A stretch of 59,743 nucleotides of DNA from Mnemiopsis leidyi (GCA_000226015.1 JH153212.1:222627-282369); one strand, 5' to 3'; counted from the stretch's first letter, positions 12,201 through 27,109 are shown. Notes: generated by a model not told the origin, from the sequence alone. A program made the numbers and translations.

Positions 12201-15138
12201 NNNNNNNNNNNNNNNNNNNNNNNNNNNNNNNNNNNNNNNNNNNNNNNNNNNNNNNNNNNNNNNNNNNNNNNNNNNNNNNNNNNNNNNNNNNNNNNNNNNN
12301 NNNNNNNNNNNNNNNNNNNNNNNNNNNNNNNNNNNNNNNNNNNNNNNNNNNNNNNNNNNNNNNNNNNNNNNNNNNNNNNNNNNNNNNATCACACCTCTAT
12401 AACCAGAACATCACACCTCTATAACCAGAACATCACACCTCTATAACCAGAACATCACACCTCTATAACCAGAACATTACACCTCTATAACCAGAACATT
12501 ACACCTCTATAACCAGAACATCACACCTCTATAACCAGAACATCACACCTCTATAACCAGAACATCACACCTCTATAACCAGAACATCACACCTCTATAA
12601 CCAGAACATCACACCTCTATAACCAGAACATTACACCTCTATAACCAGAACATTACTCAGTGTTTAAATGAAACTGAACCCATTACACCTCTATAACCAG
12701 AACATTACTCAGTGTTCAAGGAAGCGTTTGACCGAACACCTCGACCATGCCGAAAAGAAAGAGAAAAGCTGTCCTCCCAGACTGGACTTAGTGTGAGGGT
12801 TGTACAAGTGTGGTTTCAGAACCAAAGAGCTAAGGTGAGCTTTCCACCTGACAGCTGTATGTTGATATGATGTTTATGGCGGGATTTTAAATATTTTCAG
12901 CTCACTTCGAGTGCCCTTATTTTCATTTCACTCTATCGAAAAGACAGAGTAAATCATCTCACATTCAAATGTTCTTCTTCCAATGATGCAACTTTTTTCT
13001 TGCCTATGCTCCAGCTTCAGTATTTCGCTGGTTAAAAATAAAGCCCCTGCATCTCAACAATTAGATTTAAAATCTTCTCAATATAAACGTCTCTCAAGGC
13101 TGACCACCTGTAAGATCCTAACAGCGAGATCGGCTCCGCCTGTCTCGGTCTATCCCTCTCCATTTTAGCTGCTCTAGTCTTTCTACATGTCCAATGTAAC
13201 CAGGTAACCCTGCACGTTGGGCTGCTTAACCAACCAGGTTAAAATAGTTAACTTAGAACTCAGTGATGCGATTGCCAAGACTTCACCTCAAATTAGAGGC
13301 CCTCGGTAATCGGTGTCTTGAAAGCTGGGGATTGTGCAGCATGTTTTTAAGAATTTAAACAAGAGCGGCGAATAACGAGGGAAGTTAAGGCATGGTTGAC
13401 CCTGAAGATTTGGTAACCATGTCATGTCTAAAACTTGAATTTTAAACCAAGGCAAGAGAATACGCTTAATGCGCTGTTCATGGATTATTCAATTAATTGA
13501 TCTGCTTTGAGTTTGACGTTAAGACCCGATAATTCACGTACATAGAATCACGTGTGTCACACTGTCTATATTGTAACTCTTTACTACGAGGAGGAATTAG
13601 CGATGACTTTCAAAGTTTAAACTTTAAGATTTATAAGATTTAAAGTTAGCTAACTTTTAATTCAATACCTTTTCCTCCCTTAAATTTCCCCGTTCTGTCC
13701 CATGCTTCTGTCAAAATTTATGATACCCTAACCGCATTCAATTTCTCCTCTTTTCTTCCTTCTTAATTCATTTTCTCCTTTTTCTTGAGACAATAAAATC
13801 GACCAAAAAGAAAATTGAAAATTTAGCTGAATTGAATAGGAATAAAAATCCGACATTATCACTTTTCAATCTACTTCATTGATACAAATTCAAACAATTT
13901 CTCGGGAGCAGTATCATGTAAAGTCAATAGGGTGCATCTATATAATTATAATTATGATCTGGTAATCAAGACGGTCCGAGGAATCATATTAGTGTACACA
14001 ATTTTGAACTTGATTAATGATTTTTACATAAAGTAGTGTGCAACACATCACTTTTATCACTACTACTCTGTCCCCAGGTTAAGAAGCTTGCTCGACGTAA
14101 GCTAAACAAACAAGCTGTAAACTCTGACTCTGACTTGGACGAGCGGTGTCTACACGACAAGACGGGGGAGTCCAAAGTGACGTCATCAGTTGAGGGGTAC
14201 CCTGAGGCAACCAGCCCTGCTAGTTGCAGTTTAGGTTCGTGTATTTTCTGTGGGTTTCTACTTGTGAGTTTTGCGAGTGGTTGATTTTGCGTATTCGCAT
14301 TTTATTTTTGCGACCCTTTTCTAATTCTAATTCTAGTCAGGGATGGCGACCTACTATTTCTGTTCGAAATTTGATTTACAGTAAATTGCTATGCCTGAAC
14401 TTCAAAATAAAAATAGGCATACTTATTCTAAAACATTAGTTTGTTAGACTAAACGTTAGACATGGATGATTTAGAATGATTCGAGTCATGTTTCACTCAG
14501 TCGGCGGTAATTAAATCGTGCAAATTTCAGATCAGACGTATACAAATTTGAGCTCTCCTGGAGGAATGAAACCGTTCCAGAATTGTCCTTATGTCGACAT
14601 CCACTCTCAGGTTTACATTGAGTTTAGTTATAGTTATTTGAATTATGAGATTTCTAATTGTTTACACTTTTAAGTACACATTGCATAATTTGATTTGAAT
14701 TTTTTGTTCACTTTAAGTTTAGAATATCAATAAGCTTGTGCATTGTGCAATGCAGTATGTGCATAAATACACTGTCCATACATTTTCCATAAATTTTGTG
14801 CTCATATTTTGACGTGTGCAATCTCTAACTAAGTTGTGCAGGCATTAACAGTAACTAACTGTGTAAATGTTTCACAGATTTCTCGTCCTGAAATACCTCA
14901 ACCTGACTCCTACCTCCTCCCTCACTCGCCCGACAACTTGATGACGTCATCACAACAACCCGACTCCAATCAACCAATCACAGAGCTCTATTCCTCCCAC
15001 GTGACACAGAGCAGCCAATCGGTGACCGGGAATCTTCCAGACTCGTACAGTAACGTTGCTTTTCCCATGGACTCAGTTCAGAAGTTGCATCCGTTCAACG
15101 GGGGACACTTTTACCACGCTGATCCAGCGGGAATATAG
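3299..15138 (+). CDS. LMX1: LMX1-type LIM-homeodomain transcription factor
   Basis: Nuclear DNA-binding regulator of cell fate. Nine exons: 3299-3420, 9767-9937, 10297-10383, 10677-10810, 11174-11335, 12713-12834, 14078-14234, 14531-14610 and 14878-15138. All junctions are GT-AG with matching phases and give 431 residues (human LMX1B is about 400). LIM1 has CTAC, HEQC, CLRC, CLC and CKAD zinc ligands; LIM2 has CCMC, HIRC, CTRC and CKTC. The homeodomain starts [19 protein letters not shown] and ends [17 protein letters not shown] followed by KKLARRK, the LMX1 hallmark. The Ser/Pro-rich C-terminus carries [14 protein letters not shown]. Exon 1 ([11 protein letters not shown] start) is the least certain: it rests on a good donor and an in-phase join over a 6.3-kb intron. 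If it is wrong, translation could begin at 9819. Orthology to LMX1A versus LMX1B cannot be resolved. Confidence 0.9.
5040..5160. promoter_or_regulatory. clustered CACGTG E-boxes in LMX1 intron 1
   Basis: Within about 70 bp there are four CACGTG sites. Three are spaced 11-13 bp apart in a short tandem repeat of the form TCACGTGATGTACG, next to a CpG-rich stretch (GCCGCGCGCACGTGC). Three further sites lie at about 4879, 4962 and 4986. It could be an enhancer or alternative promoter for bHLH-Zip factors; this is inference from motif density. Confidence 0.35.
5877..5985. repeat. 21-bp tandem repeat
   Basis: Four to five copies of ATTTAATTACTATTCACTACT in LMX1 intron 1, nearly identical, the last one degenerate. 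Confidence 0.9.
6810..7052. repeat. ~120-bp direct duplication
   Basis: Two consecutive copies start with ACAATATTTGGAT and share TGGGATGAGATCTCCAA, AACGTACACAT and ATTTGCAGACGTTCTTCTA. They differ by small indels. The segment is noncoding in LMX1 intron 1. Confidence 0.85.
7515..7590. repeat. short tandem repeat
   Basis: About three copies of a 23-25 bp unit related to AGTTTAGTTACAAGTTTAGT, in LMX1 intron 1. Confidence 0.8.
7660..7930. promoter_or_regulatory. CCAAT/E-box/X-box-like cluster in intron 1
   Basis: A CpG-richer patch carries two CACGTG sites (about 7760 and 7851), an RFX half-site-like TTGGCAACGC, and two ATTGGTC motifs (inverted CCAAT) near 7880 and 7908. The combination looks like a TATA-less promoter. 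No CDS is attached nearby, so an alternative LMX1 start or an enhancer are both possible. Confidence 0.3.
9036..9240. mobile_element. foldback element with ~60-bp inverted arms
   Basis: The left arm (9036-9096) contains ACTCGGACAAGGGACACAAG. The right arm (9177-9240) carries its reverse complement CTTGTGTCCCTTGTCCGAGT, and matching continues outward with a few mismatches. The spacer is about 80 bp and AT-rich. It has no coding capacity and is consistent with a small MITE or foldback insertion in LMX1 intron 1. Confidence 0.75.
10015..10285. repeat. minisatellite abutting LMX1 exon 3
   Basis: About 17 copies of a 13-15 bp unit of the type CATATCCATGACAACGTCTC fill the end of the intron between the two LIM1 exons. 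The array stops about 11 bp before the acceptor TTTCAG of the exon at 10297. Confidence 0.92.
10845..10927. repeat. short repeat after LIM2 donor
   Basis: Two to three copies of a ~32-bp unit containing AGATCTGGATATTCGTTTA and ATCGAGTTTA, 35 bp after the donor at 10811 in the LMX1 intron. Confidence 0.8.
10997..11180. repeat. 54-bp array that includes the LMX1 exon-5 splice acceptor
   Basis: Units start at about 11001, 11055, 11109 and 11161 (spacing 54, 54, 52). Each contains TACGCYTATCAYCYAG followed by GTG or ATG. The last unit is the genuine acceptor ATCATCCAG before exon 11174. Earlier units carry the same AG at 11013, 11067 and 11120. Confidence 0.88.
11446..12712. repeat. compound minisatellite ending at the homeobox-exon acceptor
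   Basis: Two unit types are mixed: a 22-bp unit (CATCACACCTCTATAACCAGAA) in long runs and a ~61-bp unit that adds ATTACTCAGTGTTTAAGGAG and TTTAAATAAAACTGAACCC. The right-most copy is the real intron end, CATTACTCAG before TGTTCAAGG at 12713. The central 559 bases are unsequenced, so copy number is unknown. Confidence 0.93.
11829..12387. other. assembly gap (559 N)
   Basis: Run of N flanked on both sides by the same 22-bp repeat, so the gap lies inside the array and its length is probably an estimate. No exon appears to be lost, because the splice phases on either side match. Confidence 0.98.
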
Positions 15139-15611
15139 CTGGTTTATATTTTAGTACAGTTGATGTTTGTTCATTTTCTTTCTTAAAGTTCACACACGGT
15201 ATTTGGTGCCAGAGAAGGTTTAACAAGAAATTTAAAGCAAGGTATTTGGTTTAATTCATTGCCATCCTGACTTATCGGTGGATTAGAGGTAGCCACACCA
15301 ATGGCTGGATCTGTTAAGATTATTTCATGTCCACTATCTCTTTCACTTTCTCTTTCACTTTCTCTTGTCTTGAATAATTTATAACTAAGTATCAAACTAC
15401 TAAACCTTGAAGTGTTTATTTGATTGCTAGCTTAATATTTGTCCTCAAGACAATTAAAGGACATGCCCGTTAAGTTCGTGTTGCTATTTATTTTGTAATT
15501 GCGACTCTTAGATGCTGAAAATCTTCCGCATTATTCGTGGACTTTGTTTTATGCTAATAATTTATGCTTTCTGTAAATGTTGTCAAATTATTGTTAGCGA
15601 ATTTGTAATTG

Positions 15612-15617
15612 AATAAA
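15612..15617 (+). terminator. candidate polyadenylation signal for LMX1
   Basis: AATAAA 474 bp after the LMX1 stop codon, the first canonical hexamer I noticed downstream. It implies a 3' UTR of roughly 490 bases. Confidence 0.5.
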
Positions 15618-17660
15618 TCACGATGAGATGCAATATTGGAGAAATATGACGTGTTTTTCATTTCGTTTTTCATTTAATCTGAAGATTATACTAAATCAGA
15701 ATGAGGATCAGATTATTGTCGACTACAATGACAAAGAAATACAAGATATATTAATCACGTAAAAATCACAATAAGTTAATTAATTCACCGAACAATGATG
15801 ATTTGCTACATAAGATCACGGACTATCAAAACATGGAGTATTAACAGTGGTGGGAGGTGTCGCAAATTTGCTGTGACATGTGACAGCGATCGACCAATGA
15901 GAAGTCAGGTACGACCAATCAGTATCCCCCATGTCAAGATATATTTGCGGCACCTCCCCACAAATACCGTTCTCAAACTTCGGCTCCATCGTATGAGATG
16001 TGTACAATCTGTCTCTATGAGTAAAAAGGCCCGTTTTACTAATAATACGAAAATAGTGAAACCTTCCATTCATGAATAATGAATAAGTCAACGTCGTTCA
16101 TCGGACATCTGATGCGAAGCTTTAAATGTGCTTTTGCACTCAACAATGACTTTATGATATTGCAATCTAATTCTAAGTCAAGTCTTCCTATTCGAGAACG
16201 TACTGTCCCACATTGTCGTGGTTATACCCGACTCTCGCAGCTCGTTTCGTGAGAACTTTTGACGGATATAATCTCGACAACTTCAAGTTCAACATCGATT
16301 AAAGCACACTCTGCGCGGCCCGACTAGGAGCGATTTGCTTTATTCGGTAACTTGACAAAAACAAGCAAGGCCATTTGCATGCACCCATGTCCAAACAATA
16401 ACATCCTAACGTTGTAAGATTTATAGATTAAGTTTTTAAAAGATGCCAGATGGAGAAATATGCATCGTGCCAAGCTGAGTGTTGTACTTCATTGATGTGA
16501 AACTGATTGTTGGCACGTCGTTGTTACACCGCGTATTTACACACGAGACAAATCATCCAAACTCATCCTATGAAACACAACCTAGCCCTGATATTAGGGT
16601 GGTGGCAACCACCCCAGAAAAGACACTTAACCTAAAATTTTTGAACCTCGAGACTATTCTCAATCGATTTCTCGTCCAATTTTACCCCAAGGCCTTTAGG
16701 GCCCTAAGCATAAAAAATTTTCGACTTTGAGCTAGAAGAAAAGTTAGACTAGTATTTCGACGTAAAATTTTACGAGGAATCCGAATTATGTAGTTTCGGA
16801 GCCGAAAAATTATCACGTGTCCCCTTAATTGACCCCTCAGAAGGCCTAAAAATTGAAGTTTTCAAATTGGGCTAAAACAAAAGTTAGACCAGCATTTAGA
16901 CGTAAAATTACAAGAATTCTGAAAACCACGTGTCTTTTCTGGCTGTAGGCACACTTTGTGTTTTGCGACTGATCTATTATGCGAGGTATAAAATACTCTT
17001 ATACTTGTATACTACTATACGTCTATACAAGCAAGGTAGCTTCGTAAACGTAAAATGGGGTTGCATACAAAACTAAAAATCAATCCATTCATATTCATAT
17101 ATAGTCTCTAACTAAATAATGTACTTATACCAAAGTGAGAACAAAAACCGCATCACTGACCATCACTATTTGATTCGTAGATCTTAACTATCCTTTTTTG
17201 TTATGATTTCCACCGGAAGGGAATAGTAAAAAATCCTTCCGGTGAAAAGCAAACATCAAATACAGCAAGTTTTGCATACACACTCAACAAATCATTCTTG
17301 CCGATCTTATCTTCAAACACAGCACTATTGTAGCGCCTTACCACATTATGTCCGATTTACTCAATCAAATTTGATACGTAAGTCATACGTAAAATAACTC
17401 TGGACTGTTGTTTGCACTTAAAGTTAACAGCAATTCTAATTCTATAAAGAAAGCTCCTCTTTAGAGTTAAATTTTAAGCCTAGAAGTAGAAGAAAATCCT
17501 TCTGATGGGTGCTAACTGTAAATAAGCTTCAACTATAAGTCACCTGCCACTATGCAACAGAAAGTAAAAATGTGTATCGTATCACAAACGGAGGCAATAT
17601 CTAAGTTCCGCTGAGCAGTTGATGGGTAAATTGAATCCAATTAAGGATCCTATCAACGGG
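15618..17660. other. intergenic between LMX1 and the carrier gene
   Basis: No gene recognised. It holds a foldback element at 15847-15962 and one member (16217-16275) of the repeat containing ACCCGACTCTCGCAGCT. A local duplication at 16739-16912 shares AAAAGTTAGACNAG and GACGTAAAATT. A hairpin at 17209-17253 has CACCGGAAGG arms. Downstream of the carrier stop I see no canonical AATAAA in the first 250 bp. Confidence 0.5.
15847..15962. mobile_element. small foldback element with CCAAT core
   Basis: Left arm GTGGGAGGTGTCGCAAAT and right arm ATTTGCGGCACCTCCCCAC are near-perfect inverted copies around a core with two CGACCAAT motifs. The layout matches the elements at 22888, 46113 and 48042, though the arms have diverged. 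Confidence 0.6.
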
Positions 17661-19932
17661 CTAATACGACTCGTGGCCGGAGATGAAAGTGTTCATGTAG
17701 TCGAAGACGGTGAAGCTAATGCTGGATGCTATGGGACCCTTCAGAAAGTTCAGACTTAGTCCTTTGTACAGACCGCGTTTTAGGCCCTCATTCTTGTAAA
17801 TCCTCGTGACCGTTCTCCTGCGGATTGGTATACATTTTAGATGATTAATATTTTTGATAATCTTTATTTTCGATAATCCCTAATTTAGATAATCCTTATT
17901 TTAGATTGGCTATATTTTTGTCTACGTTCATTTCCGCGGATACTAAAACGAGGCAGCGCTCAAACTTGAGCAATACAAGAGCACTGCACTGTACAGCTAG
18001 AAACTGCAAACCTAGTAACATTTGTTCAAAACACAATTTATCACGTACAAAACTATCACGTACAAAACTATCACGTACAAAACTATCACGTACAAAACAA
18101 TCACGTACCACATGGTGCTGTACCGCTCCAGATGATCCCCCTTAATTCCCCCGGTCTGCATACGACGACGTGTCACGTCCAAGGGGTAGGATATGCTCTG
18201 TCCACACAGTCCAGCCAACCCGCCATAGAGGAGGCGGTGTTCGGGGAGAAGTTCGTCAGAGGAACCTGGGGGAGTAGTTAGGTTGGGGTTGAGGGTAGGG
18301 TGAAATAGAGGGGAGCTAGGGTAGGGATAAGGGTTGAAGTAGAGGGAGCTAGGGTGGAGAAAGGGTCAAATATGGTCGTTTTTAATTTATTATTCCTTCA
18401 AAAGTTGTATATCATCAACACGTGTATAGTATTGGCTAACTTACTGAGTGGGTTTGCGTTTTTGAGAGTGCCGAACACGTAGAAACTTGTACCGCCGTAG
18501 ATCGATACCCCCAAAAGTGTTGGAGCTATACCTCTGAGAAAAAGATCAACAATGACATGACCTTACAACAAATACATCAACATGATAAGACATTTATCCA
18601 ATTAAGAAGAATCTTTATCAATTATAGCTTTTTGACGAAGGACGAAAAATATTCATATTTTGTATTATCGATCAGCTGTTAAATTCAACTTCGCCTCACT
18701 TTTCATTGGTTTAGCACGATAGAATAAGACATGTGTTTTTTCATCATTTTTTTGAAAGTTTTATCTGTATCATAAAGTAATAGCATTGTGAAACCTGTAT
18801 AATGAGGAAACGCCCTCTGTTTTCAGAATGTGCTTGAGACTTTGAAAAATACTAACATACTCGCTCTTTATAGCCATTCTCGCTCGGAGCACCTGTTCAA
18901 AAGTAAGCTATTTATTAAACGGTCTGTCAGTCTACAAACCACGCATATCATTAAAGTTATAATTTCTTAGAATCACAGTTTTGTATGTTACTTATACGAT
19001 TGACCAATAAGATGCACGACCAATCACTGATGAGCAATGCCGTCACGCGATATCACGATTTATAAAGGCTCTTCAACTTAAAGTTGCCTGAATTTTCAAA
19101 GTTCTATGACACATGTATAAGGTAAAAAACAGGTGAGACTAACCTCGAGCCCGTATGTCGAGAAACTCGCAGTCAGCCCAGCCAGACTGCCTGACGCGAA
19201 CCGGTACACTCCTGACAACGTGCCGTCTGAGCTGATCCGTTTGAAGTAGTTTTTGTAATGTTCGTTTGACATGTAAGTTATGGCAGCGTATGGTACTATT
19301 CGTACCATCGTCGCGCTGTTACCTACAGGGGAGAGTTTAATGATTCAGTTTAAAGTCGCAAGTAATAAATCACACATTCACACGTAAACGTGACCTCCCT
19401 CTTAAAATAAGCAACCATTTTCGTTTTTAAGCATATTTTTACAATATTTTGGAAGTTGCGAGATAACCTTTCCACAGCATGGTGACCCCTTTCTCTCGGA
19501 CAGTGGAGAGGAGAAACTTGCCACATTCTCGGTAAGAAAACGATCTTTTAGAGGATACCTGTAGGGAGACTTTTTCAGGCGATAATAGAGAACGGTATCA
19601 GGATTATGTGACAAGTTAGACAATAACAAGTTAAATATGGCCAATCAATATTGAACAACGCTATCACGTGATATAAACCTCTCCCCAAAAATACGTTTCT
19701 CTATAATATTGATAATCACGTCTGCTTAACATTGATTTCTAGAAATAGGGAGAGAAAATCGACCAAGTATTCAGCAAAATATTCAACTAATCAAATCTGA
19801 CCATACCTGGAACACTATCTTAGCTCGATCTAGCGGTGCGATTGTGGTTTTAGCAACAGCCCCGGCGGTTGCCCCAGAGATAAAATTGCTTACTATCTCG
19901 TGGTAGGTTCTGCTGCGGGGCTGCTCCTCCAT
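17661..19932 (-). CDS. SLC25A42: mitochondrial carrier, SLC25A42-type (CoA transporter)
   Basis: Inner-membrane carrier; the SLC25A42 family exchanges coenzyme A/PAP for adenine nucleotides. Seven exons in reading order: 19932-19807, 19558-19468, 19322-19144, 18892-18795, 18533-18445, 18265-18109 and 17817-17661. All phases match, giving 298 residues (human about 318). Repeat 1 has [20 protein letters not shown], nearly the human IIFQVSSKRFS. Next come [18 protein letters not shown] and, in repeat 2, RARMA. Repeat 3 has [13 protein letters not shown], and the C-terminal part has [16 protein letters not shown]. The ATG at 19932 gives [12 protein letters not shown] directly before the first helix. 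Oddity: the second signature motif reads TYGLEVLRAR, with Gly and Glu in place of the usual Pro and Asp. Confidence 0.92.
18039..18108. repeat. 15-bp array copying the SLC25A42 exon-6 donor
   Basis: On the minus strand the donor GTACGTGAT (intron start at 18108) is followed by about four and a half copies of GTACGTGATAGTTTT. Each copy is a potential donor. The unit is a multiple of three and open in frame. Confidence 0.9.
19655..19705. repeat. half copy of the CCAAT/CACGTG foldback family
   Basis: GGCCAATCAATATTGA, ATCACGTGATATA and CCTCTCCCCAAAAATACG match the right half of the elements at 46113 and 48042. The left arm is not evident. It lies in the first intron of the carrier gene. Confidence 0.5.
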
Positions 19933-22180
19933 CGGATATTACGTGTACAGACGGCATGACATTCTGGAGTTAGAATTGATGGTGAGGGACAAGATTAAGA
20001 AAGGGAAATTTTCTAGATGAATATTGAGGATTTAACGAAAATGTTAAGTAGAGGTAAATGTGAAATTTAACAATGAATTTTGAAGTGTTTATTATAAACG
20101 TAAACATAGAACAATTAAATTAATAACAAGTATGCCGGTAATAAACTGGCTGCGATCGCATGACCAATTGTTACTTCACATGACTTCATTAGCTTAGTTC
20201 ATAGATGCTGATATGTTATAACACACGAAATAAAGGAGGTGCTTAATCGTATACGTATTGTAAGTATGGAAAATGCGGTCGTATATTTTTACTCTATCGT
20301 GAATTGTTATATGTAATTGTTGGTTTCAATAACCCTTTTGTATGTTTAGTTTGAATGTTCTACCATAAATTTAACATCTATACGATCATTTCCTCCGTTT
20401 GAAGAGATCTTGAAAATTTGCCAAATTTAGAATTTTGCGCGAAAACAGGTTGGCTTTTTCTCTATAGGTAAGAAAAGGCAACCGCGCGCGCTCGATAAGT
20501 TCTACCCACGGATGAGTGCTAAGGGATCAGAAGTTGCGTTTCCGAGCTCAGAACGTCATCAACTTGCATGTGCACTTGAGTCACGAGATATTTACTAAGG
20601 TGGCAATAACGTGTAAAGATACTAGGTTAATCCTATATCATAGTTACACAGGTTAAGGCAATCTACAGTCATGCTTCTGTAGAGGCGATAAGTCAACGTG
20701 AAGCCAAAAAGTGCCTAAAAATTCAATGCTGGTTTGTGTATACCACGACAATAGGTTAAAAATATTTCAATAAGAACGAATTAAACAACAGGAAATATGA
20801 ATTGAATATATTTACGCTTGTCTTTAACTTGCACAAATCAATTATGCAAAAATGTATACACAAAATGTGTTATCAATTAAGGCAATCAATTGGCGCGAGA
20901 AAATGAACATTTCCACCAATTGATATGCTGGGGTGAATAAATTTTAACATCAAAACAATTCAAATCGTGTACAAAGCATAACCAACCGTAACAGCCGTTT
21001 GATCTAACATTTCAGTGAATATCATCGGGCCGATGCTATTCGGCATAATCTATCACACCATATAGAAGCATTTTCAAATAAAATCGACAAGCAAAAAAAC
21101 TTAAAATAATTCTATCAAATACAACGACATATGACGAAAAGCCCCACCATAAAATACAAACCAACAAATATTCCCTCACAAAATAATACAAATAGCCGCC
21201 AATAAGTCTTATTTTGCACGCATTTTATCTAAAATGCATGGCGACTAAATGCATTTAAAATATAATACTTTAACGAAGGCACAAAATGTATTTGTACAAT
21301 GTATTTGAGCGATGTATAGCAGATGTATAGCTCGTATTTATACTGTTCGGTAGTAAACTTAAACATCAAGTTTGTTACTCATGAAACATACGAATCATCA
21401 CACCAATTAATAGAATGTACTTCCTTTTTCTATCTCAACAGTACAAAGCGGGTCGGTCGTGTTTTTGCAATACTGAGTTTGCCATACTGAGTTTGCAATA
21501 CTTGATACTAACCTTGTTTCCATAGCCGGATATAGTCTTTAGTAATGTTTAAATTTAATAAGATTTAAATAGCCAGTACTGTGTTTCAGTTAAGAATAAC
21601 ACGAAGCTTCAATAAAATCTACAATATCCTAAAACCACTTAACTAAAACTAAAAACTGCAAATTTCTATTCAAAATACTTTAGCTTGGTTTTATCGATGT
21701 TTAAAAAGAAATACATAACCAAAAAAATACACACCTCCAAAAATATGTGGTTTACAGGCTTATATGTGGTTTATATTCATTCCTAAACTAACCGTAAAAT
21801 CTATAAACAACACACATTACAAAGTAATCTCTTAAGAAGGTACACTTAAGTTGTACAACCAATAATAAGAGTTATGTACTATTAATGCAACTCATCATAT
21901 TATCGCCTAGACTGTTTAGGATATGTAGCATAAGTATCATCTACTTTTTAAGTCAAAAGAATTGATTTAAGGATCTAACAGAGTTAACAGTTAACCGGCT
22001 GTAACATATCATAAACTTAACTGCAACAACTTATCTTCAAGTAGGGCAGTCAGTCAAAATGAACAGTCCTTTTTTAGGCTTTTATCTACGAAAATCACTC
22101 TATAATTCTCATATTAATCCTCCTGTAATTATGACAAATTACCTGAAATCATCGCTAATTATTACCTCAACATCTGAAAC
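19933..22180. other. intergenic, AT-rich, no gene recognised
   Basis: Contains the 5' flank of the carrier gene and the 3' flank of muskelin. Around 20465-20600 a GC-richer patch is open for about 45 codons (KKRQPRALDKFYPRMS), but I recognise nothing in it. The remainder is very AT-rich with no repeat array of note. Confidence 0.4.
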
Positions 22181-25901
<3,721 letters not shown>

Positions 25902-26494
25902 GTTCTCCTGAAACTAGTATATTATTATTGTGAAAATATGGAATTTTGATCATAATCATGGATTTAAACATGAAAAATTAGTATTTTATAAGCAGGGCAA
26001 TCAATGCATGCTGATGTTTAAACAATAATCATCAATAGCAGACTAAATGGTCCCTATTTGTTACATTCAATTAAAGCCTATTTACAGGCAGTTATCTAAC
26101 TTTTGGTTTTGTCGATTTTTTGAGGTTAACATAATCCATAAAAAATATATTTATATATAATGCATAGCTTTTTATATTAGTGGATCATCTAGAAAAAATT
26201 GTCCATAACTTCCTAAGTAAAGCTATTAAGGATGAAGTTTTTTATGTGAGAAATTTGAGGATAACCTCGAATTTTGCTTGTAGGGGGGTTGATAGACATA
26301 AATAGATACGAGTTTTGATTTTGGAGAAGCTTTCAATCAACATGTGTTAATCGTCGTCAGCTAGAGGTGAAGAGTGAAGTGAGCCTTAAATATGGAGAGG
26401 GAGTGGTGTCAGTGCTTGTGAGGGCTGATGGAGCTAGGGGTGTGAACTATGGATGGTAACATTACAATAATCACAAAGTAAATATCTAGTCTTC

Positions 26495-27109
26495 TTAGGA
26501 GGATGAGAAGGTAATGCCAGAGGGTGTGGGTTTGAGAGTTGCAGCAATTTTGGGAAGGATGGGATTCCAGAGTGAGCTGCATTTCGGGGCACTGTCCGTC
26601 CGATTCATGGAAGGGTTTCTAATGTGGATAGCTGCTTGCTCAGTCAGGTCTANNNNNNNNNNNAGGATGGTGATGTCGTTCCAAGCTATTCTGTGTCCAG
26701 TGGTGAGGGAGTGGTGAGCCGGGGCAGACTTTACTTTGTCGAGGGTCTCGTCATAGGCGTTGTTGAGTCTGTGGCAACGTTCATGTTCCTTCATGCGGTG
26801 GATGAGAGGTCTGTAAGTCTGTCCATTGTAGGTAGAGGTGCAGTCCAAGCAGGAGATCTCGTAGATGGTGTGGGGAGTAAGGTCAGGAGGAGGGGTAGTC
26901 TTCGTCTTGGTGAGGAGGTTACGTAGTGTAGTGGAGGAGGAGTGTGTCACTTTAATGTCGTGTTGACCAAGGATTTTCTTCAGGGGTTTGGAGAGGGAGG
27001 GATGGTAGGGGAGGGAGATGGAGAGGGAGTAGTTGGGAGTCTGCCTGTCAGGAGTCTGTCGTCTGGGGGGGTTGAGGAATCTTCGCCGTACTTCTTCCAA
27101 TTTTGCTCA
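26495..27109 (-). pseudogene. Penelope-like element, C-terminal GIY-YIG endonuclease fragment
   Basis: Penelope-like retroelements encode a reverse transcriptase fused to a GIY-YIG nuclease. The ~200-residue peptide contains LPYHPSLSKPLKKILGQHDI, then TLRNLLTKTK, then HTIYEISCLDCTSTYNGQTY (the TIY...YNG variant of GIY-YIG), RMKEHERC, and AHHSLTTGHRIAWNDITI. This matches the linker, the Cys-x2-Cys motif and the nuclease of the family. An 11-base N run (26653-26663) interrupts it. I see no reverse transcriptase upstream (right of 27109), so it is 5' truncated, the usual state of such copies. It sits about 600 bp upstream of the muskelin start codon. Confidence 0.85.

Noticed and set aside
11446..12712. 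CRISPR array
   Set aside because: Units are contiguous tandem repeats without unique spacers, inside an animal intron.
20465..20600. 45-codon open stretch after TCTATAG
   Set aside because: No similarity to any family I know; its G+C content alone is not enough.
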